Source of the DNA: an uncultured Muribaculaceae bacterium
GTDB lineage: Bacteria; Bacteroidota; Bacteroidia; Bacteroidales; Muribaculaceae
Assembly: GCA_947628305.1 (NCBI GenBank)
Contig: CANQZG010000013.1
Location: forward strand, 17,504 to 81,503
Direction: 5' to 3'
DNA length: 64,000 nt
The position numbers and the translations under genes were made by a program. This document shows, piece by piece, positions 9,157-17,454 of the stretch (the stretch's first letter is position 1; each line of letters starts with the position of its first letter). The notes beneath the pieces were generated by a model that worked only from the letters and a program-made list of their open reading frames with translations, was not told the DNA's origin and searched no databases.

Positions 9157-10854
9157 ATGAAAAAATTTACACTCTGTTCATTAGCCCTTGCAAATCTACT
9201 TGGATTCACACAGGCCTATGCCTACGACATCGAGGACAACAACATTTTCTACAACAAAATCTCCGAAAGTGAACACACCCTGGCGGTGACATACAAGACA
9301 CCCGCCCCCGATGACTGGTCCAAGCCTACCGGCGGATATTCGGGGGATGTCGCGATTCCGTCAACCGTCACAATCGACAATGTCACCTGGACAGTGACTG
9401 AAATCGGGGAATGCGCATTTGCGTCAAGCACACTCACATCCTTATCTCTGCCTTCAAGCATCGTCAAGATAGGCGATAACGCATTCTACAAGTTAGGGCT
9501 GGGTACAGTAGTTATACCCGAAGGGGTGAAGACAATCGGTTACCAGGCATTCAACCTAAGTAGTGTGACGTCAGTCACGCTACCCGAGAGCCTTGAGTCT
9601 CTCGGGTCTTACGCATTCACGTTCTGCCGTCAGCTGGTTTCTGTCAAAATTCCGGCGAATGTCAAGACAATCGAGGCGTACACCTTTAACAACTGCCAGG
9701 CAATGACCTCGGTTTCGCTTGCCGAGGGTATTAATAAAATTGACCGATACGCATTCAACAACTGCAAGGTACTGACATCAGTGAACCTGCCATCCACGTT
9801 AAAAGAGATGGGCACTAACATGTTCAGCGGTTGCGCCGAACTTGACAATGTAATCATCCCGGAAGGAATCACCTCTCTACCGAACGAGACATTCAGTGGC
9901 TGCACCGCCTTGAAAAAAGTAACCCTACCCTCGACCCTGACCACAGTCGGCGACAAGGCGTTCAGCCGATGCACCTCCCTGGAGTCACTGACATTACCGG
10001 CAAACGTCGTCTCGACAGGCACACAGTTGTTCCTGTCATGCACCGGGTTGAAATCGGTATCTATGCCTACCGCCCTTGAATCAATGGGCCGATACACCTT
10101 TGAACAGTGCTCAGCACTTGAATCATTCACCGTGCCTGAAAAAATCATCGAACTTCCCGAGGGGACGTTCTCGGAATGCAAGTCATTAAGCACCGTCAAC
10201 CTCGCGACAGGAACCACCACAATCAAGCAATACGCATTCAAAATGTGTTCGGCATTGAAAGGGATAAAATTGCCTGAAAGTGCGACAACAATTGAAAAAT
10301 ACGCGTTCCAGAAATGCTCGGGCCTGACCTCAATCTCATTTCCCAAAGGGATGACCGAGATTCCCACTTACATGATGAGCGGTTGTTCATCTCTCGCCGA
10401 AATATCAATCCCCGACAATGTGACAACGGTGGCATCGACGGCATTCGGCGATTGCTCGGCATTGAAAAAGGTGACAATCGGTAAAGGCTTGAAAACACTT
10501 GGAGGCAACGCATTCTATAACTGCAAAGCAATCGAGACCGTGGAGGCATATCCCGCCACTGCGCCCGCAGGGTCAAAGAACTCGTTCGCCGAAAGTATAT
10601 TTGAAACCGCCATACTCAAAATCCCCGCAGGGTCGGCCGACAGTTACGCAGCCACCGAGCCATGGAAAAACTTCGTCAATGTCAAAGGCGAACTTTCCGA
10701 AATCAGCGATATAACCACATCCATCGACCCAACCGTGACAGTCTACAACCTACAGGGAGTCGTCGTCAGGGAAAACGCCGCTGCGTCAGAGGCCACAACC
10801 GGTCTCCCCGCCGGAATCTACATCATAAACGGGCGCAAGGTCGCCGTGAAATAA
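9157..10854 (+). CDS. Secreted BspA-like leucine-rich-repeat protein
   Basis: Surface or secreted protein of 565 aa. The start at 9157 opens the signal peptide MKKFTLCSLALANLLGFTQA; the longer frame upstream lacks one. From about residue 60 to 500 it consists of repeats of about 23 residues of LRR_5/BspA type, with the pattern LPxxLxxIGxxAFxxCxxLxxVxIP (examples: VVIPEGVKTIGYQAF, IGKGLKTLGGNAFYNC). The last 40 residues contain VYNLQGVVVRE, GLPAGIYIINGRKVAVK, which resemble the C-terminal sorting domain common in Bacteroidales secreted proteins. Adhesion or host-matrix binding is the family's usual role; the ligand is unknown. Confidence 0.9.
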   Translation: MKKFTLCSLALANLLGFTQAYAYDIEDNNIFYNKISESEHTLAVTYKTPAPDDWSKPTGGYSGDVAIPSTVTIDNVTWTVTEIGECAFASSTLTSLSLPSSIVKIGDNAFYKLGLGTVVIPEGVKTIGYQAFNLSSVTSVTLPESLESLGSYAFTFCRQLVSVKIPANVKTIEAYTFNNCQAMTSVSLAEGINKIDRYAFNNCKVLTSVNLPSTLKEMGTNMFSGCAELDNVIIPEGITSLPNETFSGCTALKKVTLPSTLTTVGDKAFSRCTSLESLTLPANVVSTGTQLFLSCTGLKSVSMPTALESMGRYTFEQCSALESFTVPEKIIELPEGTFSECKSLSTVNLATGTTTIKQYAFKMCSALKGIKLPESATTIEKYAFQKCSGLTSISFPKGMTEIPTYMMSGCSSLAEISIPDNVTTVASTAFGDCSALKKVTIGKGLKTLGGNAFYNCKAIETVEAYPATAPAGSKNSFAESIFETAILKIPAGSADSYAATEPWKNFVNVKGELSEISDITTSIDPTVTVYNLQGVVVRENAAASEATTGLPAGIYIINGRKVAVK

Positions 10855-10880
10855 TCCCCCATCCGAATATTTATCTCATC

Positions 10881-10931
10881 AATCAATGGGGTGCATTGCA
10901 TGCCGATGTCATGCAATGCACCCCATTGATT
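10881..10931 (+). terminator. Long perfect inverted repeat after the LRR gene
   Basis: Two 21-nt arms (10881-10901 and 10911-10931) are perfectly complementary around a 9-nt loop. The core of each arm is GGGGTGCATTGCAT. It lies 27 nt past the LRR stop. No U-run follows, so a mobile palindrome is an alternative to a terminator. Confidence 0.6.
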
Positions 10932-10970
10932 ATACCAGTACTATTCCTTGCATATTACAAATTCATTCAT

Positions 10971-10978
10971 TATATTTG
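10971..10978 (+). promoter_or_regulatory. -7 box of hipBA
   Basis: TATATTTG, exact match, 43 nt before the HipB-like ATG. Confidence 0.6.
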
Positions 10979-11021
10979 TATCTGATAAAATTATATCATT
11001 TATATAGCTAAAAACACGACA

Positions 11022-11339
11022 ATGGATAATATATTATTAATTACAATTCCAACCCCTCGAGAGATTGCCATTGGAGTGGCATCCCGAGTCAAATCGCGGC
11101 GGTTAGAACTCGATTTGACACAGGAGGGACTTGCCCTGAAAGCCGGAATCGCGTTACCCACCTACCGCAGATTTGAGCGCACAGGGAAGATTTCATTCCG
11201 TGGATTACTTCAGATTGGATTCGCCTTAAATTGTCTGGACGACTTTGACAGCCTTTTCTCCCAACGGCAATACAGGACAATGGATGAACTTTTAGCCAAC
11301 AAGGACATAAAGCGCAAACGAGGTCACAAACATGAATAA
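11022..11339 (+). CDS. hipB: HipB-like XRE-family antitoxin
   Basis: Small DNA-binding antitoxin of 105 aa. A helix-turn-helix of XRE/Cro type is seen as LELDLTQEGLALKAGIALPT (about residues 27-46), followed by RRFERTGKISFRGLLQIGFAL. The tail is basic (KRKRGHKHE). It overlaps the kinase gene by 8 nt, the usual arrangement for translational coupling of antitoxin before toxin. It is expected to repress its own TATATTTG promoter and to bind and neutralise HipA. Confidence 0.88.
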   Translation: MDNILLITIPTPREIAIGVASRVKSRRLELDLTQEGLALKAGIALPTYRRFERTGKISFRGLLQIGFALNCLDDFDSLFSQRQYRTMDELLANKDIKRKRGHKHE

Positions 11340-12420
11340 GATAAAAATACTTAATATTTTTTGGGGTGAAAATCTTGTCGGCAGGTTATCCCTCACCGAT
11401 AAAGGGTTGTGTGCCTTTGAATATTCCCCCGAGTACATTCTAAACGGGGTGTCGATATCGCCATTTGAATTGCCGTTGCGCAATGGATTATTCATTGCCA
11501 AACCAAGACCTTTTGACGGTGGATTCGGTGTGTTTGACGATTGTCGGCCCGATGGATGGGGACTCCTGGTGCAGGACCGTTATCTACAGAGAAGAGGCAT
11601 CAACACACGTTCACTAAGTCTCCTCGACCGTTTGGCATTGGTGGGAACGAACGGGCGTGGAGCGTTGGAATTCCGTCCCGACCACAGCGTCATGACACAA
11701 CAAGAATATGCCGACTTTGAGAAACTCGCAATTGAAGCGGAACAAATACTCAACAATGATGATTACCATGGGGATGGCATCGATGAATTCCAGTCACGTG
11801 GGGGTTCACCAGGCGGGGCGAGACCAAAGATTTTCACAAAATATGACGAAAAGGAATGGCTTGTCAAGTTTCGCGCCAAAAACGACAGAGAAAACATCGG
11901 TAGAGAAGAATACCGATATTCCATATTAGCTAAAAAATGCGGAATCGAGATGCCGGAAACACGTCTATTCGAAGGAAAATATTTTGGTGTCCAACGCTTT
12001 GACCGCGATAATGGCAACAAATTGCATGTTGTCAGCATGGCTGGTCTTTCGGGTGCAGATTATCGTCTCCCAAGTATTGACTACCTGCATATATTCAAAG
12101 TATGTTCGGTGCTGACTCACAGCCACACAGAGATGTGGAAAATATACCGTTTAATGGTTTTCAATTATCTAATCGAGAATAAAGATGACCATGCCAAAAA
12201 TTTTGCGTTCATATACCGTGATGGTGCATGGCATTTTGCTCCGGCTTTCGACCTTTTGCCAAGTGACGGCATAAACGGTTACAGAACCACTTCAATCAAT
12301 GACAGCATCGAGCCGGACAAGCCAGACCTCATCGCGGTTGCGACAAAATCAGGATTAGACGCATCTAAAGCCACCCTCATCTATGAAGACATGAAAAGGA
12401 TAATCACTGAAGACATTTAG
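11332..12420 (+). CDS. hipA: HipA-like Ser/Thr kinase toxin, short C-terminus
   Basis: Toxin kinase of 362 aa; the E. coli homologue phosphorylates glutamyl-tRNA synthetase. The N-subdomain 1 (about 1-110) has FDDCRPDGWG. The Gly-rich loop is GGSPGGARPK (about 156-165), the catalytic loop NKDDHAKNFAF (about 284-294) and the Mg-binding motif AFDLLPS (about 308-314). All key residues appear intact. E. coli HipA is about 440 aa, and here the chain stops soon after the kinase core. The TAG stop lies inside the terminal repeat of the adjoining element (12416-12692), so the last residues may have been trimmed by its insertion. Confidence 0.88.
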   Translation: MNKIKILNIFWGENLVGRLSLTDKGLCAFEYSPEYILNGVSISPFELPLRNGLFIAKPRPFDGGFGVFDDCRPDGWGLLVQDRYLQRRGINTRSLSLLDRLALVGTNGRGALEFRPDHSVMTQQEYADFEKLAIEAEQILNNDDYHGDGIDEFQSRGGSPGGARPKIFTKYDEKEWLVKFRAKNDRENIGREEYRYSILAKKCGIEMPETRLFEGKYFGVQRFDRDNGNKLHVVSMAGLSGADYRLPSIDYLHIFKVCSVLTHSHTEMWKIYRLMVFNYLIENKDDHAKNFAFIYRDGAWHFAPAFDLLPSDGINGYRTTSINDSIEPDKPDLIAVATKSGLDASKATLIYEDMKRIITEDI

Positions 12421-12692
12421 AGTATGTTGAGTTTTAACAGTCGAATTTTTATAGGCAGGTTTCGAGGCAGTTCCGGGTCTCCGAGCGAGGAGTGTATCGA
12501 GATACATGACGAGCGAGAGACGCGGAAATGGCCGGAAGATGCCGTCAAGGAGTCCCACGGGCGGTCTCTTGGTCGCTTTTGTCCCTTTGCCTCGGTCACG
12601 ATGCCTGCATCGCTCCCTTGGCTACATGGACAAAATTAATCCAAGACTCCGCATAAAAATTTCGGACTGTTAAAACTCTACACACTCTTAAT
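12416..12692. repeat. Intergenic inverted-repeat element A
   Basis: MITE-like element of about 277 bp between hipA and the keto-isomerase genes. Its ends are imperfect inverted repeats of about 35 bp sharing GAGTTTTAACAGTC near 12430-12443 and 12666-12679. No ORF with coding character is present. It contains two copies of the motif AGGGAG-N6-GR-N6'-TGAC in opposite orientation: 12487-12510 (arms TGTATC/GATACA) and 12595-12618 (arms CGATGC/GCATCG). The left end holds the TAG stop of hipA. A 32-bp stretch (12434-12465) recurs exactly, inverted, at 36489-36520. Confidence 0.8.
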
Positions 12693-12701
12693 GAATCATG
12701 C

Positions 12702-12747
12702 CATGTCGTGAAAAATTTGTAACTTGCAACAGATTTTTCACGACATG
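12702..12747 (+). promoter_or_regulatory. 15-bp palindrome across promoter and start codon
   Basis: CATGTCGTGAAAAAT (12702-12716) is perfectly complementary to 12733-12747, with a 16-nt centre that is itself near-palindromic and holds a weak -7-like TAACTTGC. The right arm ends on the ATG of the first keto-isomerase gene. If transcription starts near 12731 this is a DNA operator; read-through RNA would fold the start codon into a stem. Confidence 0.55.
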
Positions 12748-13173
12748 AGTGTATCTGAAATAAAACTTATCGAACTCCCCAAGGTTTGCGACCCGCGCGG
12801 GAATCTGTCATTCATCGAAAACGGGACACATCTGCCGTTTGACATCGCCCGCGTCTACTGGATTTATGACGTGCCGGGCGACGCCGAGCGTTTCGGGCAT
12901 GCGTTCTATACCCAGAGCGAGATGATTGTCGCCCTGTCGGGTAGTTTTGACGTGGTGCTCGATGACGGCGGGGGTGAACAGCGGTTTCATCTCGCCCGCT
13001 CTTATTACGGTCTTCTCGTCCCGCCTATGACATGGCGCAGGCTCGACAATTTCTCAACCAATTCGGTGGCGATGGTGCTGTCATCCACATTATATGACCA
13101 GGCCGACTATATCGAGGATTACGAACAATTTAAGAGGACGTTTAAAACAATTGTCAACAATGGAGAACGATAG
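12745..13173 (+). CDS. FdtA/WxcM-like cupin sugar keto-isomerase, degenerate active site
   Basis: Cupin-fold protein of 142 aa related to dTDP-4-keto-6-deoxyglucose 3,4-ketoisomerases (FdtA/WxcM C-terminal type). VCDPRGNLSFIE and VYWIYDVPGDAERFGHAF are the family blocks. In FdtA the segment RGxHAHK supplies two catalytic His; here it reads RFGHAFY, so the second His is missing and activity may be lost or altered. Alternatively it forms a heteromer with the next gene product, which keeps both His. The start is the ATG at 12745, on the right arm of a palindrome. It overlaps the next gene by 14 nt. Confidence 0.8.
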   Translation: MSVSEIKLIELPKVCDPRGNLSFIENGTHLPFDIARVYWIYDVPGDAERFGHAFYTQSEMIVALSGSFDVVLDDGGGEQRFHLARSYYGLLVPPMTWRRLDNFSTNSVAMVLSSTLYDQADYIEDYEQFKRTFKTIVNNGER

Positions 13174-13603
13174 CCACTCGACATCCTCGGTCAATGATTG
13201 CCGTATCATCGAACTCGACCGACACACCCACGCCAACGGTTCACTGTCGGTGGTGGAAAATAATGACTCATGCCCGTTCGCCATCAAAAGAGTTTACTAC
13301 CTCTACGACATACCAGGTGACTCCGAACGAGGCGGTCACTCCCATCACAACGAACAACGCCTGATAATCGCCGTAAGCGGTAGTTTCGATGTGATAGTGT
13401 CAGACGGGGTCAATTGTCGGACATTCCGGCTCGACCGTCCCTACAAAGCGTTATATATCCCGGCCGGGATATGGCGTACCATTGATGGCTTTTCATCTGG
13501 GAGTGTATGCCTGGCACTCGCGTCCAATCTATATGACGAGGGCGACTATGTGCGCGATTATGATATTTTCATACAATTAACCTCTTGCAAACTAAATGAT
13601 TAA
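13160..13603 (+). CDS. FdtA/WxcM-like dTDP-keto-sugar isomerase
   Basis: Second cupin keto-isomerase, 147 aa, paralogous to the gene before it (shared PGDxERxGH, VSGSFDVI, LYDEGDYVRDYDIF). GGHSHHNEQ retains the His-x-His pair expected of FdtA. The predicted reaction is dTDP-4-keto-6-deoxyglucose to the 3-keto isomer, the substrate of the downstream aminotransferase. The ATG at 13160 was chosen because it lies inside the previous gene's end, giving a compact coupled junction, and leads straight into conserved sequence. It overlaps the aminotransferase gene by 8 nt. Confidence 0.85.
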   Translation: MENDSHSTSSVNDCRIIELDRHTHANGSLSVVENNDSCPFAIKRVYYLYDIPGDSERGGHSHHNEQRLIIAVSGSFDVIVSDGVNCRTFRLDRPYKALYIPAGIWRTIDGFSSGSVCLALASNLYDEGDYVRDYDIFIQLTSCKLND

Positions 13604-14747
13604 ATATCCGTTTCTCGACCTCGGCAAGGTCAACGAGCCATATTTGTACGAACTGAAAGAGGCGGCATGCCGTGTCATCGAGTCAGGCCGTTTTATCGGA
13701 GGCGAGGAGGTCGATGCCCTTGAACAGGAATTGTCAACCCTGACCCATGCCCCATACGCAATCGGTGTCAGCAACGGACTCGATGCGTTGCGATTGATAC
13801 TTCGCGGATACATCGAGTTAGGTGTCATGACCCATGGCGACGAGGTGATTGTCCCGGCCAACACTTACATCGCCTCGGTGCTTGCAGTCAGCGATGCCGG
13901 GTTGACCTCCGTCCCGGTCGATATAGACCCCGTGACAATGAACATTGACACATCGCTCATAGACAAGACCATAACGTCAAGGACACGTGCCGTTATGCCT
14001 GTACATCTGTACGGGCGTGTCGCCTGGGACAACACACTGGTTGAAACCGCAAAAAAACATAACCTGAAAATCATAGAGGACAATGCCCAGGCGTTAGGTG
14101 CACGCGCGTCATTGGACGGTTTGCACGGTTCACGCATGACAGGCGCGCTCGGTGACGCAGCCGGCGTCAGCTTCTATCCGACCAAAAACGTAGGCGCGTT
14201 AGGCGATGCCGGGGCAGTCCTCACCCATGACCGCGACCTCGCCATCGCCGTACGCGCACTCGCCAATTACGGCAGCGACCGCCGTTACCACAACATTTAC
14301 CGAGGTTTCAACTGCCGCCTCGACCCCATACAGGCGGCAATGCTCCGCGTGAAACTGCGCCACCTGAAGGAGGAGAACGCCGAGCGTTTCGCCCGCGCGT
14401 TGGCCTATAACAACACAATACGCCGCGATGACGTTATATTACCGGAAATAACCTCGACTGTGGTCGATAACGTGTGGCATCAATATGTCATCAGGGTTAC
14501 AGAAGGGAAACGTGCCCTTTTCCGCGAAAGGCTCGCCGACAAGGGCGTGGCGACCGACATCCATTATGCCGTTCCGCCTCATCGCCAACCATGTTACGCC
14601 GACACGCTCGGACAACAATCCTACCCGGTGGCAGAACGACTCGCCGATGAAATCGTCAGCCTGCCCATCGGCACAGGCACAAGCGTACGCGACGCCTCCG
14701 ACATCGGCCATATAATAAATTCTTTAGACTTAAGTAACTGTTCATAA
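13596..14747 (+). CDS. DegT/DnrJ/EryC1/StrS sugar aminotransferase (FdtB-like)
   Basis: PLP-dependent aminotransferase of 383 aa, probably making a dTDP-3-amino-3,6-dideoxyhexose for O-antigen, capsule or glycoprotein sugars. Motifs are GVSNGLDALRLIL (substrate/PLP phosphate region), EDNAQALGA (PLP ring Asp) and SFYPTKNVGALGDAG with the Schiff-base Lys (near residue 201). The two keto-isomerases just upstream support an FdtB-type role. No N-acetyltransferase (FdtC) is adjacent. The last five residues and the TAA are encoded by the terminal repeat of element C, so the native C-terminus may have been replaced. Confidence 0.9.
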   Translation: MIKYPFLDLGKVNEPYLYELKEAACRVIESGRFIGGEEVDALEQELSTLTHAPYAIGVSNGLDALRLILRGYIELGVMTHGDEVIVPANTYIASVLAVSDAGLTSVPVDIDPVTMNIDTSLIDKTITSRTRAVMPVHLYGRVAWDNTLVETAKKHNLKIIEDNAQALGARASLDGLHGSRMTGALGDAAGVSFYPTKNVGALGDAGAVLTHDRDLAIAVRALANYGSDRRYHNIYRGFNCRLDPIQAAMLRVKLRHLKEENAERFARALAYNNTIRRDDVILPEITSTVVDNVWHQYVIRVTEGKRALFRERLADKGVATDIHYAVPPHRQPCYADTLGQQSYPVAERLADEIVSLPIGTGTSVRDASDIGHIINSLDLSNCS

Positions 14748-14932
14748 TTAATTTATACTATATGCGCGATTTATTTCGAGGGAAAATCGATGATTGAAAA
14801 GGGAGTTTATAGATATAAACGACCGATGAAAGCATTGATTTTGACCGAAATAAAGCCGCAGAGAGTATGAAAGATGAAAACATGAAAGTTACTTAGAGAA
14901 ATAATATCGTTTAATTTTGAACAGTTACTTAT
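14731..14932. repeat. Intergenic inverted-repeat element C
   Basis: Element of about 200 bp. The left end 14732-14751 and right end 14911-14930 are 20-bp inverted repeats with one mismatch (core AAGTAACTGTTCA). One copy of the family motif lies at 14800-14823 as AGGGAG, arms TTTATA/TATAAA, then CGAC. The left end encodes the aminotransferase stop and the right end stops 4 nt before the endonuclease ATG. No coding potential was seen. Confidence 0.75.
14912..14919 (+). promoter_or_regulatory. Outward -7 box in the right end of element C
   Basis: TAATTTTG, an exact TAnnTTTG, lies inside the right terminal repeat and points at the endonuclease, 17 nt before its ATG. The left repeat has one changed base at this point and does not form the box. 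Confidence 0.5.
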
Positions 14933-14936
14933 AACC

Positions 14937-15794
14937 ATGACACCAAAAGGGAAATCAAAACTCGTATGGTTCATAATACTCGCGATTCTCGCGGGAATAT
15001 GGGCATTGCTCCCTTCGGTGGAAGCATTCCCGGGGGATAAGCCGGCAAACCATATCAACATAAACGCCACTGACCTCCTGAATGTCAAGACCAATCCCAG
15101 GCAGCCCTCACGCATTATCAAATACATCGGAATGGATGTGTCGTTCAACCCCAAGCTCCACATTCCCAATTGGGTGGCATGGGAACTCACCGCCGACGAG
15201 ACCGACGGGGAAGAACCCCGCGCCACCAAATTCCTCAACGACGAGAACGTGCCCGGATGCGCCGACACCTACGATTACATGTATTCAGGATATGACCGTG
15301 GACACATGGCCCCTGCCGGAGACATGAAATGGAGCAAGAAAGCGATGCAGGAGACATTCTACCTCACCAATATATGCCCACAGGAACATGCGCTCAACAA
15401 CGGCGCATGGAAAAATCTCGAAGTCAAATGCCGCACATGGGCAATGCGGGACAGCGCAATCTACATCATTTGTGGTCCTGTGCTGACCGACACACTGCGT
15501 GAATTCATCGGCGACAACCGTGTGGCCGTCCCGAAGCGATTTTTCAAAGTCATGATTTCACCATACGCCGAAAAGCCACAAGGCATAGGATTCGTCATGC
15601 CCAACGGAAGAGTCCCGGGTGGAATACAGGCCTGCGCAACGACTATCGACGAAGTGGAGCGAATTACGGGACACGACTTTTTCAGCGAACTTCCCGACGA
15701 ACTTGAAAATGCGCTCGAGAGCCAGAACAATTTCCCGGCATGGAGCCGATACACCGCCAAACGAAAATTGCCACAGAAGAAGCATGATGACTAA
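14937..15794 (+). CDS. DRGH-type DNA/RNA non-specific endonuclease, membrane-anchored
   Basis: Beta-beta-alpha-Me nuclease (NUC1/EndoG family), 285 aa. An N-terminal hydrophobic segment (about 9-27, LVWFIILAILAGIWALLP) suggests export with an anchor or signal. The active-site motif is DRGHMAPAGDM (about 121-131), with the metal-ligand Asn in ICPQEHALNNGAWKNLE. It probably degrades nucleic acid in the periplasm or outside the cell. The start codon abuts the right end of element C, which may provide its promoter. It overlaps mnmE by 11 nt. Confidence 0.9.
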   Translation: MTPKGKSKLVWFIILAILAGIWALLPSVEAFPGDKPANHININATDLLNVKTNPRQPSRIIKYIGMDVSFNPKLHIPNWVAWELTADETDGEEPRATKFLNDENVPGCADTYDYMYSGYDRGHMAPAGDMKWSKKAMQETFYLTNICPQEHALNNGAWKNLEVKCRTWAMRDSAIYIICGPVLTDTLREFIGDNRVAVPKRFFKVMISPYAEKPQGIGFVMPNGRVPGGIQACATTIDEVERITGHDFFSELPDELENALESQNNFPAWSRYTAKRKLPQKKHDD

Positions 15795-17166
15795 CGACAC
15801 TATATGCGCCGTCTCAACCGCACCGGGGATAGGCGGCATCGCTGTAATCAGAGTAAGCGGCCCGCGAGCGATAGAAACCATAGACCGACATTGGAACGGA
15901 CGACAATTGTCATCAGTGCAGAGCCACACCGCCCATCTCGGGACAATCAACGACACCGACGGCCAACTATTGGACCAATGCATCGCCACCGTGTTCCGCG
16001 CGCCCCACTCGTTCACAGGCGATGACGTGGTGGAACTGTCAGTACACGGCTCACGATGGGTTCAACGACGACTCCTGGAATTGCTCACAGAGTCAGGATG
16101 CCGCCTTGCCGAACCCGGAGAGTTCACCCGCCGTGCGTTCATCTCAGGCAAAATGGACCTCGCCGAGGCCGAAGCCGTCGCTGATGTAATCGCCTCAAAC
16201 TCACGCGCAGCCCATCGCATTGCGGTCAACCAGATGCGTGGAGGGTTCTCACGCCGCCTTGCGTCACTACGTGAGCAATTGCTTGAACTAACCTCACTTC
16301 TTGAACTCGAACTCGATTTTTCGGAAGAAGATGTCGAATTTGCATCCCGCCAACGCCTCATCGACATCGCCCGTGAGATACAACGTGAGGTGACACGGTT
16401 ACACCAATCATTCACAGCCGGGGCGGCTATCAAGGACGGAATCCCCGTTGCCATAGTCGGCGCGACCAACGCCGGCAAGTCATCCCTGCTCAACGCCATC
16501 CTCGGCGACGACCGGGCGATTGTCAGCAACATACACGGCACCACACGCGACACCATCGAGGAGACAATCGAACTCGGCGACTACCAGTTCCGCTTCATCG
16601 ACACCGCCGGATTGCGAGACACTTCTGACGAAATCGAACGAATCGGCATCCAACGCTCCCGACAGGCAATCGCCCGCGCGAGAATCGTCATCTTCGTCAC
16701 CGACTCCACCCTTCCCATCGACATCGATGAAATAAGCGAGACAACCCACGCCAATGACGACTGCAACGACAACCGACACATAATCCTCGCACTCAACAAA
16801 TCAGACCTGCCCGACAGCCGAACCGAAGCACCACCAATCGGCCTTGAATTCAACACCGTCCACCTCTCGGCCAAAACGGGCGCAGGCATAGACACCCTCC
16901 GCGACACCCTAATCCGATGCGCCGACACCGAAGCCGGCAACGCCGATGAAGACATCCTCGTCACCAACGCCCGCCACGCCCAGGCCCTCGGAAACGCCAC
17001 CCGCAGCATCGCCCGCGTCACCGACGGCCTCACGACCGGACTCCCCGGCGACCTCGTCGCCCAAGACCTCCGCGAAACCCTCACCCACCTCGGCGAAATC
17101 ACCGGCGACATCTCTACCACCGACATCCTCACCACCATCTTCTCCCGCTTCTGCGTCGGAAAATAA
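15784..17166 (+). CDS. mnmE: tRNA modification GTPase MnmE
   Basis: With MnmG it makes the carboxymethylaminomethyl group on wobble uridine-34 of certain tRNAs. It has 460 aa, normal for the family. The N-terminal tetrahydrofolate domain starts DTICAVSTAPGIGGIAVIRVSG. The inserted G domain has G1 GATNAGKSSLLNAI, G3 DTAGLRDT and G4 NKSD. The C-terminal FCVGK matches the conserved C-x-G-K end that carries the essential Cys. The start at 15784 fits conserved N-termini; the longer upstream frame runs through the endonuclease gene. mnmG is not in the window. Confidence 0.96.
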   Translation: MMTNDTICAVSTAPGIGGIAVIRVSGPRAIETIDRHWNGRQLSSVQSHTAHLGTINDTDGQLLDQCIATVFRAPHSFTGDDVVELSVHGSRWVQRRLLELLTESGCRLAEPGEFTRRAFISGKMDLAEAEAVADVIASNSRAAHRIAVNQMRGGFSRRLASLREQLLELTSLLELELDFSEEDVEFASRQRLIDIAREIQREVTRLHQSFTAGAAIKDGIPVAIVGATNAGKSSLLNAILGDDRAIVSNIHGTTRDTIEETIELGDYQFRFIDTAGLRDTSDEIERIGIQRSRQAIARARIVIFVTDSTLPIDIDEISETTHANDDCNDNRHIILALNKSDLPDSRTEAPPIGLEFNTVHLSAKTGAGIDTLRDTLIRCADTEAGNADEDILVTNARHAQALGNATRSIARVTDGLTTGLPGDLVAQDLRETLTHLGEITGDISTTDILTTIFSRFCVGK

Positions 17167-17454
17167 GGTTCAAAATTGAGCGGAACTCGGATATAATTGA
17201 GACACAATTCTGGCACAAAATCGCTCTATTATTCAATCATTTACGGAATCAGAAAAATAATCGCACTTGTGTTTGAGTTGTCGTTTTTTTGTTGTTATTT
17301 TGTTACTCGTTAGAATCATCAACAACAAAAGTAACAAAAATGGCAGAATCAAAAGGTCTAATATGCCTCTGACATGGTAATCCAAGGTTCACAGATTTGA
17401 GTGAATCTGCCCCATATACACTTGATAAAACACTAACAATTTAATACCATCATT
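17167..17454. other. Gene-free stretch before the WG-repeat gene
   Basis: 288 nt without a convincing gene. It holds an AT-rich inverted pair, TTTTGTTAC near 17300 and GTAACAAAA near 17331, and a 10-codon ORF (MAESKGLICL) at 17341. It must carry the promoter of the downstream lipoprotein, but no exact TAnnTTTG was found. Confidence 0.4.

Noticed and set aside
9630..10367. 245-codon open frame antisense to the LRR gene
   Set aside because: Caused by the regular repeat codons of the LRR gene; no signal, promoter or conserved sequence.
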